DNA of 9,750 bases from JAKALQ01 sp963978265 (GTDB lineage Bacteria; Actinomycetota; Actinomycetes; S36-B12; UBA5976): positions 1 to 9,750 of the forward strand of contig CAXBQV010000065.1 of the NCBI GenBank assembly GCA_963978265.1, read 5' to 3'. A model generated the notes under the pieces. That model was not told where the DNA came from and made no database searches. It was given only the letters and a program-made list of their open reading frames with translations. Made by a program: the position numbers and the translations under genes. Of this stretch, positions 1 to 6,869 are shown in pieces; the first letter of the stretch is position 1; each line of letters opens with the position of its first letter.

Positions 1-410
1 CGTTCGTCATGGCGCGCATCCTGAAACTTCGAGTGGACTCGAAGTCAAGCGAGTGTGATCGAACAGCGCAAGTACGTCGAGATACTGGCGCACCGCGAAC
101 CGTGCAAGACCGTATTCGTGAAACCCGCACTTACCGGCAGCGATGCTCAAACCAGCCTATTTGCGACTCATCGATGAACATCGATATGCAGGCATGATAG
201 AGCAGCAAGGACTAACGCTGATGGCGCATAGAAGAATTAAAGCAGACCAAACTCGCGCGTACTGATGGCACGGCGATAGCATTGAAATAAACCATCTAGC
301 AACGTGGCTAGATTCCAACGACCGCCAACCCAGCACTCATTGACGACAGAATTCGAGTGAGATGTAGCCACGCAAAGATACTCGACCAAGCAAACAACAA
401 CGAGGATGAG
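1..410. other. Lower-GC stretch without a convincing gene
   Basis: This stretch is visibly richer in A and T than the rest of the window and has only short open frames. Two adjacent plus-strand frames give protein-like text. Frame 1, about 25-177, includes the segment EQRKYVEILAHREPCKTVF. Frame 2, 143-265, runs from an ATG and includes AYLRLIDEHRYAG. They overlap and could be one decayed gene split by a frameshift near 140-180, but I recognise no family and see no good ribosome binding site. The only other structure seen is a short inverted repeat at 294-313. The stretch may be degraded accessory DNA belonging with the minus-strand fragment to its right. Confidence 0.4.
294..313 (-). terminator. 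Weak stem-loop, possible terminator for the minus-strand gene
   Basis: ATCTAGC and GCTAGAT form a perfect 7-bp inverted repeat around a 6-nt loop. Read on the minus strand it is followed by GGTTTATTTC, a moderately U-rich tail. It lies about 100 bp beyond the stop codon of the minus-strand gene that ends at 411. The stem has only three G-C pairs, so termination is possible but unproven. Confidence 0.3.
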
Positions 411-815
411 TTATATCTCACGCAACTCGTACCCGTTGGCGCGGAGGAAATCAAGTATTCCAACAGAATCTTCGACGTGCGATAGCCCAATAAGAACGAC
501 AATTCTCTTGGTTTCAGGATTCTCACTTATAAATTTCAGTAATTCACGCCCCATTGCAGATGTTCTCTTCCGAAGAATACCCAAATACGTTGATGCATCC
601 TCGTGATTTCCTATGAGAATAAACGCATCGTTCTCAGCGTATTGCAAATTCCGATGCCCAGAGAGCACGTTGACGCTAAGTGCGTACCGAGCATCCGCAT
701 GCTTTGCCGCATTCGCACGATCGTCGAAAACGACGTTCCTCATCCGCGCCGCTACGACGCGCCCGAATTCCTGCGGATGGTGAAGCGGATCCACGATGAA
801 ATCGTCTCGGAGCAT
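411..815 (-). CDS. TraB/GumN (TIKI-like) protein, C-terminal fragment
   Basis: The frame has 134 codons from an ATG at 815 to TAA at 411. Its end resembles the C-terminus of TraB/GumN/TIKI-family proteins. A helix containing RKRTSAMGRELLKFI (about 82-96) is followed by a beta strand with a GxxH motif (IGLSH, G110 to H113), then a GILDFLRANGYEL tail, like the family's G-x-x-H ... LL-x-x-x-G-Y ending. Family members are usually about 250-300 residues with a second GxxH motif near the N-terminus, which is absent. The ATG directly abuts a GGGGAG run, too close for a normal ribosome binding site, and it lies where thrB is also broken. I therefore read this as a 5'-truncated gene. Codons in its second half are AT-richer than in the neighbours, suggesting foreign origin. 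Similarity is judged by eye; an unrelated hypothetical protein is possible. Confidence 0.45.
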   Translation of the reverse strand: MLRDDFIVDPLHHPQEFGRVVAARMRNVVFDDRANAAKHADARYALSVNVLSGHRNLQYAENDAFILIGNHEDASTYLGILRKRTSAMGRELLKFISENPETKRIVVLIGLSHVEDSVGILDFLRANGYELREI

Positions 816-826
816 CTCCCCGATGA

Positions 827-1372
827 ACCAACGCCGACGCAGACGCCATCGCACTCGCCAGCGAACTCGAGGGCCACCCGGACAATGTTGCGGCCGCCCT
901 CCTCGGTGGATTCACGATCGCGTGGACCGAAGGGGCCGGCAAGGCCGTCACGCTGCCCGCGCACAAGGACATCGTGCCCGTCGTGTGCGTCCCGCATTCG
1001 TCGCTCGCGACGAAGAAGGCGCGCGGCATGCTGCCCGAAACCGTTGCGCACGCCGATGCGTCGTTCAATGTGTCGCGCAGTGCACTGCTCGTCGCCGCAA
1101 TGACGCGGTTCCCGGCACTCCTCATGGAAGCAACCGACGACAAGATCCACCAGCAGCAGCGCAAGGATGCGATGCCGCGCTCGGTGGAACTCGTCGCGAA
1201 ACTCCGCGAAGCCGGATTCCCCGCCGCGATCTCCGGCGCCGGCCCAACCGTCATCGCATTCGCGAACAAGTCCACGGCGCACCTCGTCGAAGGACTTGTC
1301 GGCGGCCGCTTCGACGTCCTGGAACTCGCCGTCGACCCCGACGGCGCATCTGTCGTTCCGCTCGACGCCTAG
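827..1372 (+). pseudogene. thrB: Homoserine kinase, 5'-truncated (C-terminal 181 codons)
   Basis: ThrB phosphorylates homoserine with ATP in threonine biosynthesis. The frame is open from just after a TGA at 824-826 to TAG at 1370-1372. It shows the GHMP-kinase signature LEGHPDNVAAALLGGF (starting near 866), a central VCVPHSSLATKKARGMLP segment, and the C-terminal glycine motif SGAGPT (1232-1249) preceding the final strand. The N-terminal half is missing, including the P-x-x-x-G-L-G-S-S-A phosphate-binding loop, and no upstream frame supplies it. Intact ThrB is about 290-320 residues, so a product from here, or from the internal ATG at 974, should be inactive. The location before rho matches the actinobacterial thrB-rho order, so this is probably the native locus. 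The break is either a real rearrangement or an assembly artefact. Confidence 0.85.
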
Positions 1373-1454
1373 CCTTCGAAGGGATTGGTGGGAGACGGCC
1401 CCGAACGGTCGTCAACGTTCCGCGATTCGTCGCCGTCCCACACCCGGAGTTGCC
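1373..1454 (+). promoter_or_regulatory. thrB-oxidase intergenic gap
   Basis: The 82-bp gap begins with a 10-bp palindrome CCTTCGAAGG at 1373-1382, directly after the thrB stop. A GGAG at about 1446-1449 serves the oxidase ATG at 1455. I see no convincing terminator or promoter, so the oxidase could originally have been read through from thrB. Confidence 0.35.
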
Positions 1455-2867
1455 ATGTTGTTCACCGATGTCCCGTCACCGAACGTCACACGCCTGCTCG
1501 CCGATGTCGCCTACACCCCGTTCTGGCTCGACGACCCCGACGCACCTGCACCTTTGCCGGGCCTCGCAAACGACACCCGCACCGACCTGCTCGTCGTCGG
1601 CGGCGGATTCACCGGACTGTGGACCGCGCTGCTCGCGAAGCAGCGCAATCCCGAACGCGACGTACTCCTCATCGACGCCGGCCGCATCGCGCACGCAGGA
1701 TCGGGGCGCAACGGCGGCTTCGTCCACGCATCGCTCACGCACGGCCTCGCCAACGGTGCCGCGCGTTACCCGCAGGAGATCGCCGAGATCATCCGCCTCG
1801 GCAATGCCAATCTCGATGCGATCCGTGCGTTCGTGCACACCAACAACATCGACTGCGACTGGCGTGACAGCGGCGAACTCGAATACGCCATCACCGAACA
1901 CGAAGCACGCGACGTGCAGGACCACGTGTGGACCGCGCAGCGATTCGGCGAAGACCAGCGCTGGCTCACCGGCGAGGAATTGCGCGAACGCATCAACGCC
2001 CCGCATGTCATCGGCGCCAACTTCGAGGCACGCAGCGTCTCCATGGTGAACCCCGCACGCCTCGCGTGGGGACTGCGTGCTGCGTGCATCGCAGCCGGCG
2101 TGCACATCCACGAGGACACCGCACTGCAGGACATTGATGTCCGCAACGGTCGCGCCGTCGCACACACGCCACACGCCACCATCACAGCGCAGCGCGTGGC
2201 GCTGTGCACGAATGCGTTCCGCTCACCACTGCCGCAGGTGCGTCGTCGCGTCCTGCCGGTGTACGACTACCAACTCGCCACCGAACCGCTGAGCGCCGAC
2301 CAGTGGCGGGCAGTCGGATGGAACGGATTCGAAGGCATCAAAGGCGCGGGCAACCAATTCCACTACGCACGCCGCACCGCCGACGGCCGCATCCTGTGGG
2401 GCGGCTACGACGCGGTGTACCACCGCGGCAACGGCGTCGGACCTCGCTTCGAACGAGACGATGCGATGTTCGCGAAACTCGCAACCCACTTCGGTGCCAT
2501 GTTCCCGCAACTCGCCGACGTGCGCTTCACGCACGCCTGGGGCGGCGCGATCGACACCTGTTCGCGGTTCATCCCGTTCTGGGTGCAGCGCGGACCGCTG
2601 GCCGCCGTCGCCGGCTTCACCGGCCTCGGCGTGGGCTCCAGCCGGTTCGCCGCCGGGGTGCTGCTCGACCTCCTCGACGGCCGGGACTCGGCCACCAGCC
2701 GCCTCGAGATGGTGCGGACGCTGCCACTGCCGTTCCCGCCGGAACCCGCCCGTTCCGCGGTGGTGGCCATGACCCGCAGGTCCCTCGCGAAGGCCGACGC
2801 CCGCGGCGGGCGTCGGGACCTGTGGCTGCGGCTGCTGGACCGGCTGGACCTCGGCTTCGACTCCTGA
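1455..2867 (+). CDS. FAD-dependent oxidoreductase, DAO superfamily (PuuB/OrdL-like)
   Basis: This 470-residue protein is probably a cytosolic flavoenzyme that oxidises the C-N bond of an amine or amino acid to an imine, passing electrons to oxygen or another acceptor. The dinucleotide-binding motif VVGGGFTG is at 47-54, with strand LLIDAG ending in Asp74 for the adenosine ribose. The SGRNGGF motif (83-89) is typical of the DAO/gamma-glutamylputrescine oxidase group. A C-terminal FAD-contact region GFTGLGVGSSRFAAG lies at 387-401. About 45 residues precede the Rossmann motif, as in OrdL/PuuB-like proteins. The ATG follows a GGAG by 5-6 nt. No signal peptide or membrane segment is seen. Substrate cannot be assigned: no putrescine or glutamine-synthetase-like partner is nearby. 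It lies between thrB and rho, where many actinobacteria have no gene. The tail beyond about residue 410 is Arg/Leu-rich and less conserved-looking. Confidence 0.85.
   Translation: MLFTDVPSPNVTRLLADVAYTPFWLDDPDAPAPLPGLANDTRTDLLVVGGGFTGLWTALLAKQRNPERDVLLIDAGRIAHAGSGRNGGFVHASLTHGLANGAARYPQEIAEIIRLGNANLDAIRAFVHTNNIDCDWRDSGELEYAITEHEARDVQDHVWTAQRFGEDQRWLTGEELRERINAPHVIGANFEARSVSMVNPARLAWGLRAACIAAGVHIHEDTALQDIDVRNGRAVAHTPHATITAQRVALCTNAFRSPLPQVRRRVLPVYDYQLATEPLSADQWRAVGWNGFEGIKGAGNQFHYARRTADGRILWGGYDAVYHRGNGVGPRFERDDAMFAKLATHFGAMFPQLADVRFTHAWGGAIDTCSRFIPFWVQRGPLAAVAGFTGLGVGSSRFAAGVLLDLLDGRDSATSRLEMVRTLPLPFPPEPARSAVVAMTRRSLAKADARGGRRDLWLRLLDRLDLGFDS
2794..2816. repeat. Perfect 11-bp inverted repeat inside the oxidase 3' end
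   Basis: CCGACGCCCGC and GCGGGCGTCGG flank a single G, giving a very stable GC hairpin about 50 bp before the oxidase stop codon. It has no T tract. It may just reflect Arg/Ala/Gly codons in a GC-rich gene, or it may slow or protect the transcript end. Confidence 0.5.
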
Positions 2868-2899
2868 CCCCCATTTCGCCCAATTCGGGACCCATGGGG

Positions 2900-2905
2900 T
2901 AGTGT
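2900..2905 (+). promoter_or_regulatory. Putative -10 box for rho
   Basis: TAGTGT fits the TANNNT pattern of actinobacterial housekeeping -10 elements and lies about 94 bp upstream of the rho TTG. A clear -35 is lacking: TTCGCC at 2875-2880 would need a 19-nt spacer. Support comes from the same hexamer upstream of the carbonic anhydrase and from a stem-loop that begins 6 nt downstream in both senses of layout, near the expected transcript start. Confidence 0.4.
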
Positions 2906-2911
2906 TCGGTA

Positions 2912-2958
2912 CACGAGCTGGATTGCTCGTGACCAATCCGATTTCCAAGCATTGGTCA
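2912..2958 (+). promoter_or_regulatory. Two tandem stem-loops in the rho leader
   Basis: CACGAGC/GCTCGTG (2912-2918 and 2925-2931, 6-nt loop) is followed by TGACCAAT/ATTGGTCA (2930-2937 and 2951-2958, 13-nt loop). Both are perfect and share two bases, so they cannot both form fully. They lie between the putative promoter and the rho ribosome binding site. Rho genes are known to be autoregulated through their leader in E. coli. A similar role here is inference. Confidence 0.5.
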
Positions 2959-2987
2959 GGCCGCGTGTGCGGCAACTCTCACCTGAT

Positions 2988-2992
2988 AAGGA
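2988..2992 (+). promoter_or_regulatory. Ribosome binding site fixing the rho TTG start
   Basis: AAGGA lies 6 nt before the TTG at 2999. No in-frame ATG with a comparable site occurs nearby, and the resulting N-terminus begins exactly at the Rho N-terminal domain. Confidence 0.7.
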
Positions 2993-2998
2993 ATCGCC

Positions 2999-4684
<1,686 letters not shown>

Positions 4685-4690
4685 ACCCAC

Positions 4691-4727
4691 ACGCGCGGGC
4701 TTCGGGTACCCGATCATGCCCGCGCGT
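4691..4727 (+). terminator. Nested hairpin after rho
   Basis: A perfect 10-bp stem (ACGCGCGGGC / GCCCGCGCGT) starts 7 nt after the rho stop. Its 17-nt loop itself contains the palindrome TCGGGTACCCGA (4702-4713). There is no T tract downstream, so this may be an intrinsic terminator of the T-less kind proposed in GC-rich actinobacteria, or a 3'-end-stabilising structure. Confidence 0.6.
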
Positions 4728-4755
4728 TGGCTCACGCATTCTTAAGCGCAGCACT

Positions 4756-4761
4756 TAGTGT
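4756..4761 (+). promoter_or_regulatory. Putative -10 box for carbonic anhydrase
   Basis: TAGTGT is identical to the candidate upstream of rho. TTGGCT at 4727-4732 resembles a -35 but is 23 nt away, which is too far. The call rests mainly on the -10 and on the hairpin beginning 8 nt later. Confidence 0.35.
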
Positions 4762-4769
4762 CCCCTCGA

Positions 4770-4785
4770 TGCCCGAATTCGGGCA
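4770..4785. promoter_or_regulatory. 16-bp perfect palindrome upstream of carbonic anhydrase
   Basis: TGCCCGAATTCGGGCA is its own reverse complement. It lies 23 bp before the ATG, just downstream of the putative -10. As DNA it could be an operator for a dimeric repressor; as RNA it would form a 6-bp stem with an AATT loop at the extreme 5' end of the message. Confidence 0.6.
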
Positions 4786-4808
4786 CTTCGAACAACATGG
4801 GGACATAC

Positions 4809-5585
4809 ATGAAGATCTCTCGCCGAGCCACGCTCGGTGTTGTCGGCGGCATTCTGTTCGCCGTCGCCACCGTCGGCTCCACCTATGCCGCAGGCGCGGC
4901 CTGGACCTACTCCGGTGCCACCGGTTCCAACCACTGGGGCAAGCTCGATCCGTCGTACACCAAGTGCGCCGACGGTTCGGCCCAGACGCCGATCAACATC
5001 GTGAAGCCGAAGCCGACCGCCCTGAAGAACCTCGTGTTCTCCTACGGCCCGACCGAGGCCGGCGTGTTCAACAACGGCCACACTGTGGAAGCCGAACCGC
5101 TCGGTGCCGAGCCGACGGTCACCATCTCTGGCAGCAAGTTCAACCTGCTGCAGTTCCACTTCCACGCACCGAGCGAGCATGAGATCAACGGCCTGCACTA
5201 CCCGGTCGAGATCCACTTCGTGAACAAGAACGAAGCCGGCGAACTCGCCGTGGTCGGTGTGTTCGTTCGTGCTGGTAAGCACAACGACGCATGGGATCCG
5301 TTCATCAGCAACATGCTGAAGGCAACCGCTAACGCCGAGGACACGAAGGTCATGGACTTCGACTGGGCGAAGCTGCTCCCGACGAACAAGACCACCATCC
5401 GCTACTCCGGCAGCCTCACCACCCCGCCGTGCAGCGAAGGTGTGAAGTGGAACGTCATGTCGACGCCGATCACGATGGATCAGGCGCAGATCAACACGTT
5501 CCTCGAGGCCTACTCGGGCAACAACCGCCCGATCCAGGCACTCAATGGCCGCTCCGTGCAGATCGACAGCACGCCGAAGGCGTAG
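4809..5585 (+). CDS. Secreted alpha-carbonic anhydrase
   Basis: It catalyses reversible hydration of CO2 to bicarbonate outside the membrane. The 258-residue precursor begins with a signal peptide (MKISRR, a hydrophobic stretch about 8-25, then cleavage near STYAAGA, about 27-30). Family motifs follow: NHWGKL (41-46), QTPINI (59-64), zinc ligands His117, His119 (FHFH) and His136 (EIHF), Glu134, the proton-shuttle equivalent His91 (NNGH) and the gate SLTTPPCSEGVKW (202-214, Thr204/Thr205). Cys53 and Cys208 match the disulfide seen in bacterial enzymes of this class. All active-site residues are present. The ATG at 4809 has GGGGA 5-6 nt upstream; in-frame ATGs at 4797 and 4758 are less well placed. 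It is flanked by the post-rho hairpin and a strong terminator, so probably transcribed alone. Extracellular bicarbonate supply or pH balance is inferred. Confidence 0.95.
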   Translation: MKISRRATLGVVGGILFAVATVGSTYAAGAAWTYSGATGSNHWGKLDPSYTKCADGSAQTPINIVKPKPTALKNLVFSYGPTEAGVFNNGHTVEAEPLGAEPTVTISGSKFNLLQFHFHAPSEHEINGLHYPVEIHFVNKNEAGELAVVGVFVRAGKHNDAWDPFISNMLKATANAEDTKVMDFDWAKLLPTNKTTIRYSGSLTTPPCSEGVKWNVMSTPITMDQAQINTFLEAYSGNNRPIQALNGRSVQIDSTPKA

Positions 5586-5601
5586 TTCGCAGCAATACCT
5601 C

Positions 5602-5631
5602 GAAGGGCCCCGCATTGCTGCGGGGCCCTTC
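5602..5631. terminator. Strong bidirectional terminator between carbonic anhydrase and FAS1
   Basis: A perfect 13-bp stem, GAAGGGCCCCGCA / TGCGGGGCCCTTC, closes a TTGC tetraloop. It is followed by TTTG on the plus strand and by a short purine/pyrimidine-mixed tail on the minus strand. It lies 16 bp after the carbonic anhydrase stop and 24 bp from the FAS1 stop, serving both convergent genes. Confidence 0.9.
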
Positions 5632-5655
5632 TTTGTGGGTGAGGGAGTAGACGAC

Positions 5656-6276
5656 TTACTTGGTGGGCATGAGCACCTTGTCGATGCCATGCGCAACCTG
5701 GGCGTTGTCCTTGTTGATGTCGACGGCGCTGAGGATCACCTTCGCGTACGGCTTCTTGCTGTAGTCGGTGAGCGTGATCGTGGTGCCCTTGACCGAGACC
5801 TTCAGCACCTTGCCGGCGAGGGCGGTCTCGAGCTTGGCACCGTTCGCCTTCAGTGCGTCGGGCGACATGATGGTGGCACCCGGAATGACGTGGTACTGCA
5901 GGATCTGCTCGACCTTGTCGATGCCGAGACCGGCAACAGCGTTGAACGTGGCCTGCTCCGACTTCGGCATCTTGCCGGTGAGCGACTTTACGAGGTTCAT
6001 GAACGCGCGGTCGGTCGGGATGAAGGCGGTGACCGGGGTCATGCCGTCGGTGAGGACCTTCACCGGTGACTCCGGCTTGGCCTTGAGCACGGCAAGCACG
6101 GCGGCGGTGACGATGTCGAAGTCCTTGCCGTTCTTGTCGAAGCCGGTCTGGGCGGTGAGGACCGCCGAGAGCGGGTTGGTGCCGGACATGGCCGAGGCGG
6201 GAGCTGCGGCAAGTCCGGAAGCGGCGAAGAGCGCGGCAACGCCGAGGGCTGCCAGGCGGCGAGTGGTGGTACGCAT
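5656..6276 (-). CDS. Secreted single-domain fasciclin (FAS1) protein
   Basis: FAS1 proteins mediate adhesion or matrix interactions at the cell surface; bacterial ones resemble mycobacterial MPT70/MPT83. The 206-residue precursor has a signal peptide (Arg-rich start, hydrophobic core about 8-25, cleavage after the AxA at 27-29, APASA). One FAS1 domain covers about 50-205: FDIVTAAVLAVL, the H1-like box TAFIPTDRAF (83-92), the YH motif in QYHVIPGATI (127-136, Tyr128-His129), and the H2-like end DINKDNAQVAHGIDKVLMP (186-204). There is no C-terminal anchor, sortase motif or lipobox, so it is probably released or loosely bound. The ATG has AGGAG about 8 nt upstream on the minus strand. It is convergent with the carbonic anhydrase and divergent from rpmE. 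Its ligand is unknown. Confidence 0.93.
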   Translation of the reverse strand: MRTTTRRLAALGVAALFAASGLAAAPASAMSGTNPLSAVLTAQTGFDKNGKDFDIVTAAVLAVLKAKPESPVKVLTDGMTPVTAFIPTDRAFMNLVKSLTGKMPKSEQATFNAVAGLGIDKVEQILQYHVIPGATIMSPDALKANGAKLETALAGKVLKVSVKGTTITLTDYSKKPYAKVILSAVDINKDNAQVAHGIDKVLMPTK

Positions 6277-6295
6277 TGATCTCTCCTGTTCGTGT

Positions 6296-6330
6296 CCACG
6301 GGCTCCCGTGGGCGAGGGAGTTGAACCCTC
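6296..6330 (-). promoter_or_regulatory. Two stem-loops in the FAS1 leader
   Basis: On the minus strand GAGGG-TTCAACT-CCCTC (6330 to 6314) is followed by CCACGGG/CCCGTGG (6311 to 6296, tiny 2-4 nt loop). The ribosome binding site comes shortly after (6287 to 6281). The first hairpin begins 8 nt after the putative -10, so it would sit at the mRNA 5' end. Its loop happens to match a tRNA T-arm, but no tRNA body surrounds it. Confidence 0.55.
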
Positions 6331-6338
6331 TGGGCGGG

Positions 6339-6344
6339 ACGTTA
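6339..6344 (-). promoter_or_regulatory. Putative -10 box for the FAS1 gene
   Basis: Read on the minus strand the sequence is TAACGT, fitting TANNNT. It is 62-68 bp upstream of the ATG. No -35 consensus is present at the normal distance: that position is occupied by the 11-bp direct repeats, an arrangement typical of activator-dependent promoters. Confidence 0.45.
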
Positions 6345-6354
6345 GGGGCCGTCC

Positions 6355-6398
6355 GTTAAGGCTTGTACAGGGTTTGTGTAAGGTTTCTGTTGGCGGTC
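6355..6398. promoter_or_regulatory. 11-bp direct repeats, likely response-regulator site
   Basis: Plus-strand units are GTTAAGGCTTG (6355), TACAGGGTTTG (6366), TGTAAGGTTTC (6377) and a weaker TGTTGGCGGTC (6388). They are contiguous with an exact 11-bp period, about one helical turn. The nearest unit ends 10 bp from the FAS1 -10, replacing its -35. OmpR/PhoB-family regulators bind 11-bp-spaced direct repeats and activate in this geometry. Which regulator acts here is unknown. Because the region is divergent, rpmE could also be affected. Confidence 0.55.
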
Positions 6399-6481
6399 TA
6401 GGCCGTCGGTTTCGGCCCGTTTCGGATGCGGAAAAACCGGACGAAATGCTGCCTATATATGTCGTGTGCTCCGTGAATGGG

Positions 6482-6498
6482 TACCCGAATATCGGGCG
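6482..6498. promoter_or_regulatory. Inverted repeat CCCGA-ATA-TCGGG upstream of rpmE
   Basis: Five-bp arms flank ATA just upstream of the putative -35. The element closely resembles the perfect palindrome upstream of the carbonic anhydrase and a weaker CCCAATTCGGG upstream of rho (2878-2888). Confidence 0.4.
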
Positions 6499-6501
6499 CT
6501 T

Positions 6502-6531
6502 TTGGGCATCTGTCCTCGTCGCTGGCAGAAT
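6502..6531 (+). promoter_or_regulatory. Putative rpmE promoter
   Basis: TTGGGC (6502-6507) and CAGAAT (6526-6531) are separated by 18 nt and lie about 63 bp upstream of the GTG. A second candidate -10, TATATAT at 6454-6460, lies farther upstream without a clear -35. A small two-part hairpin at 6538-6564 (ACCGG/CCGGT enclosing CGGG/CCCG) would follow the start of the transcript. Confidence 0.4.
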
Positions 6532-6582
6532 GCGGCCACCGGTTCACGGGACCCCCGACCCGGTCGGCGATGCCGTCACACC

Positions 6583-6588
6583 AAGGAG
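6583..6588 (+). promoter_or_regulatory. Ribosome binding site fixing the rpmE GTG start
   Basis: AAGGAG lies 5 nt before the GTG at 6594. The nearby ATG at 6589 is in another frame. The GTG start gives the standard L31 N-terminus MKADIHPNY. Confidence 0.85.
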
Positions 6589-6593
6589 ATGCC

Positions 6594-6806
6594 GTGAAGG
6601 CTGACATTCACCCGAACTACGGGGAGACGACGGTTACCTGCTCATGCGGGAACACGTTCAAGACCCGTTCGACCGCCAAGGGCGGCACCATCCACGCAGA
6701 AGTCTGCTCGAACTGCCACCCGTTCTACACGGGCAAGCAGAAGATCCTCGACACCGGCGGTCGCGTCGCGAAGTTCGAGAAGCGTTTCGGCAAGAACGCC
6801 AAGTAG
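6594..6806 (+). CDS. rpmE: 50S ribosomal protein L31, zinc-binding type
   Basis: L31 bridges the large and small ribosomal subunits. The 70-residue protein starts MKADIHPNYGETTVTCSCG and has the four cysteines of the zinc-binding (C+) form: Cys16, Cys18, Cys38 and Cys41 (VCSNCHPFYTGKQK). It ends with the typical RVAKFEKRFG tail. The length is normal. The GTG start follows AAGGAG. In actinobacteria rpmE commonly lies directly between rho and prfA. Here prfA follows after 63 bp containing a hairpin, while rho is separated by two secreted-protein genes. The C+ form is usually used when zinc is sufficient; no Zur-type operator was recognised. Confidence 0.97.
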   Translation: MKADIHPNYGETTVTCSCGNTFKTRSTAKGGTIHAEVCSNCHPFYTGKQKILDTGGRVAKFEKRFGKNAK

Positions 6807-6812
6807 CTGTTC

Positions 6813-6850
6813 AAAGACGGGTTGACCACTTCGGGTGGTCGCCCGTCTTT
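6813..6850 (+). terminator. Terminator-like hairpin between rpmE and prfA
   Basis: AAAGACGGG pairs with CCCGTCTTT (6813-6821 and 6842-6850), and inside it GACCAC pairs with GTGGTC around a TTCGG loop (6824-6840), with a TT/G bulge. GTCTTTAT follows. It starts 6 nt after the rpmE stop and ends just before the prfA ribosome binding site. It may terminate most rpmE transcripts and let a fraction continue into prfA. Confidence 0.75.
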
Positions 6851-6859
6851 GTCTTTATC

Positions 6860-6864
6860 AGGAG
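6860..6864 (+). promoter_or_regulatory. Ribosome binding site fixing the prfA GTG start
   Basis: AGGAG lies 5 nt before the GTG at 6870. An in-frame TTG at 6822 lies inside the hairpin without a ribosome binding site and would add 16 unrelated residues, so GTG is preferred. Confidence 0.85.
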
Positions 6865-6869
6865 ACATC

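Noticed and set aside
603..826. Plus-strand frame including VENDVPHPRRYDAPEFLRM, opposite the TraB-like fragment
   Set aside because: It looks partly protein-like at 700-826, but the minus-strand frame is open throughout, ends in a recognisable motif, and explains the whole segment better. It stays a weak alternative.
796..2049. Long plus-strand frame of 417 codons overlapping thrB and the oxidase
   Set aside because: Its product is Arg/Pro/Ser-rich low-complexity text typical of an out-of-frame reading of GC-rich genes. The thrB and oxidase frames carry clear family motifs over the same bases.
6314..6330. Minus-strand GAGGG-TTCAACT-CCCTC as part of a tRNA
   Set aside because: It matches a T-arm by itself, but there is no matching acceptor stem, anticodon arm or D-arm in the surrounding 80 bases. 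It is kept only as a leader hairpin.
5768..6604. Plus-strand frame of 278 codons opposite FAS1
   Set aside because: It is antisense to a clear FAS1 gene and runs through the divergent promoter region into the rpmE start.
6822..6869. Upstream TTG start for prfA
   Set aside because: It lies within a terminator-like hairpin with no ribosome binding site; the GTG at 6870 has AGGAG at ideal spacing and gives a normal RF1 length.
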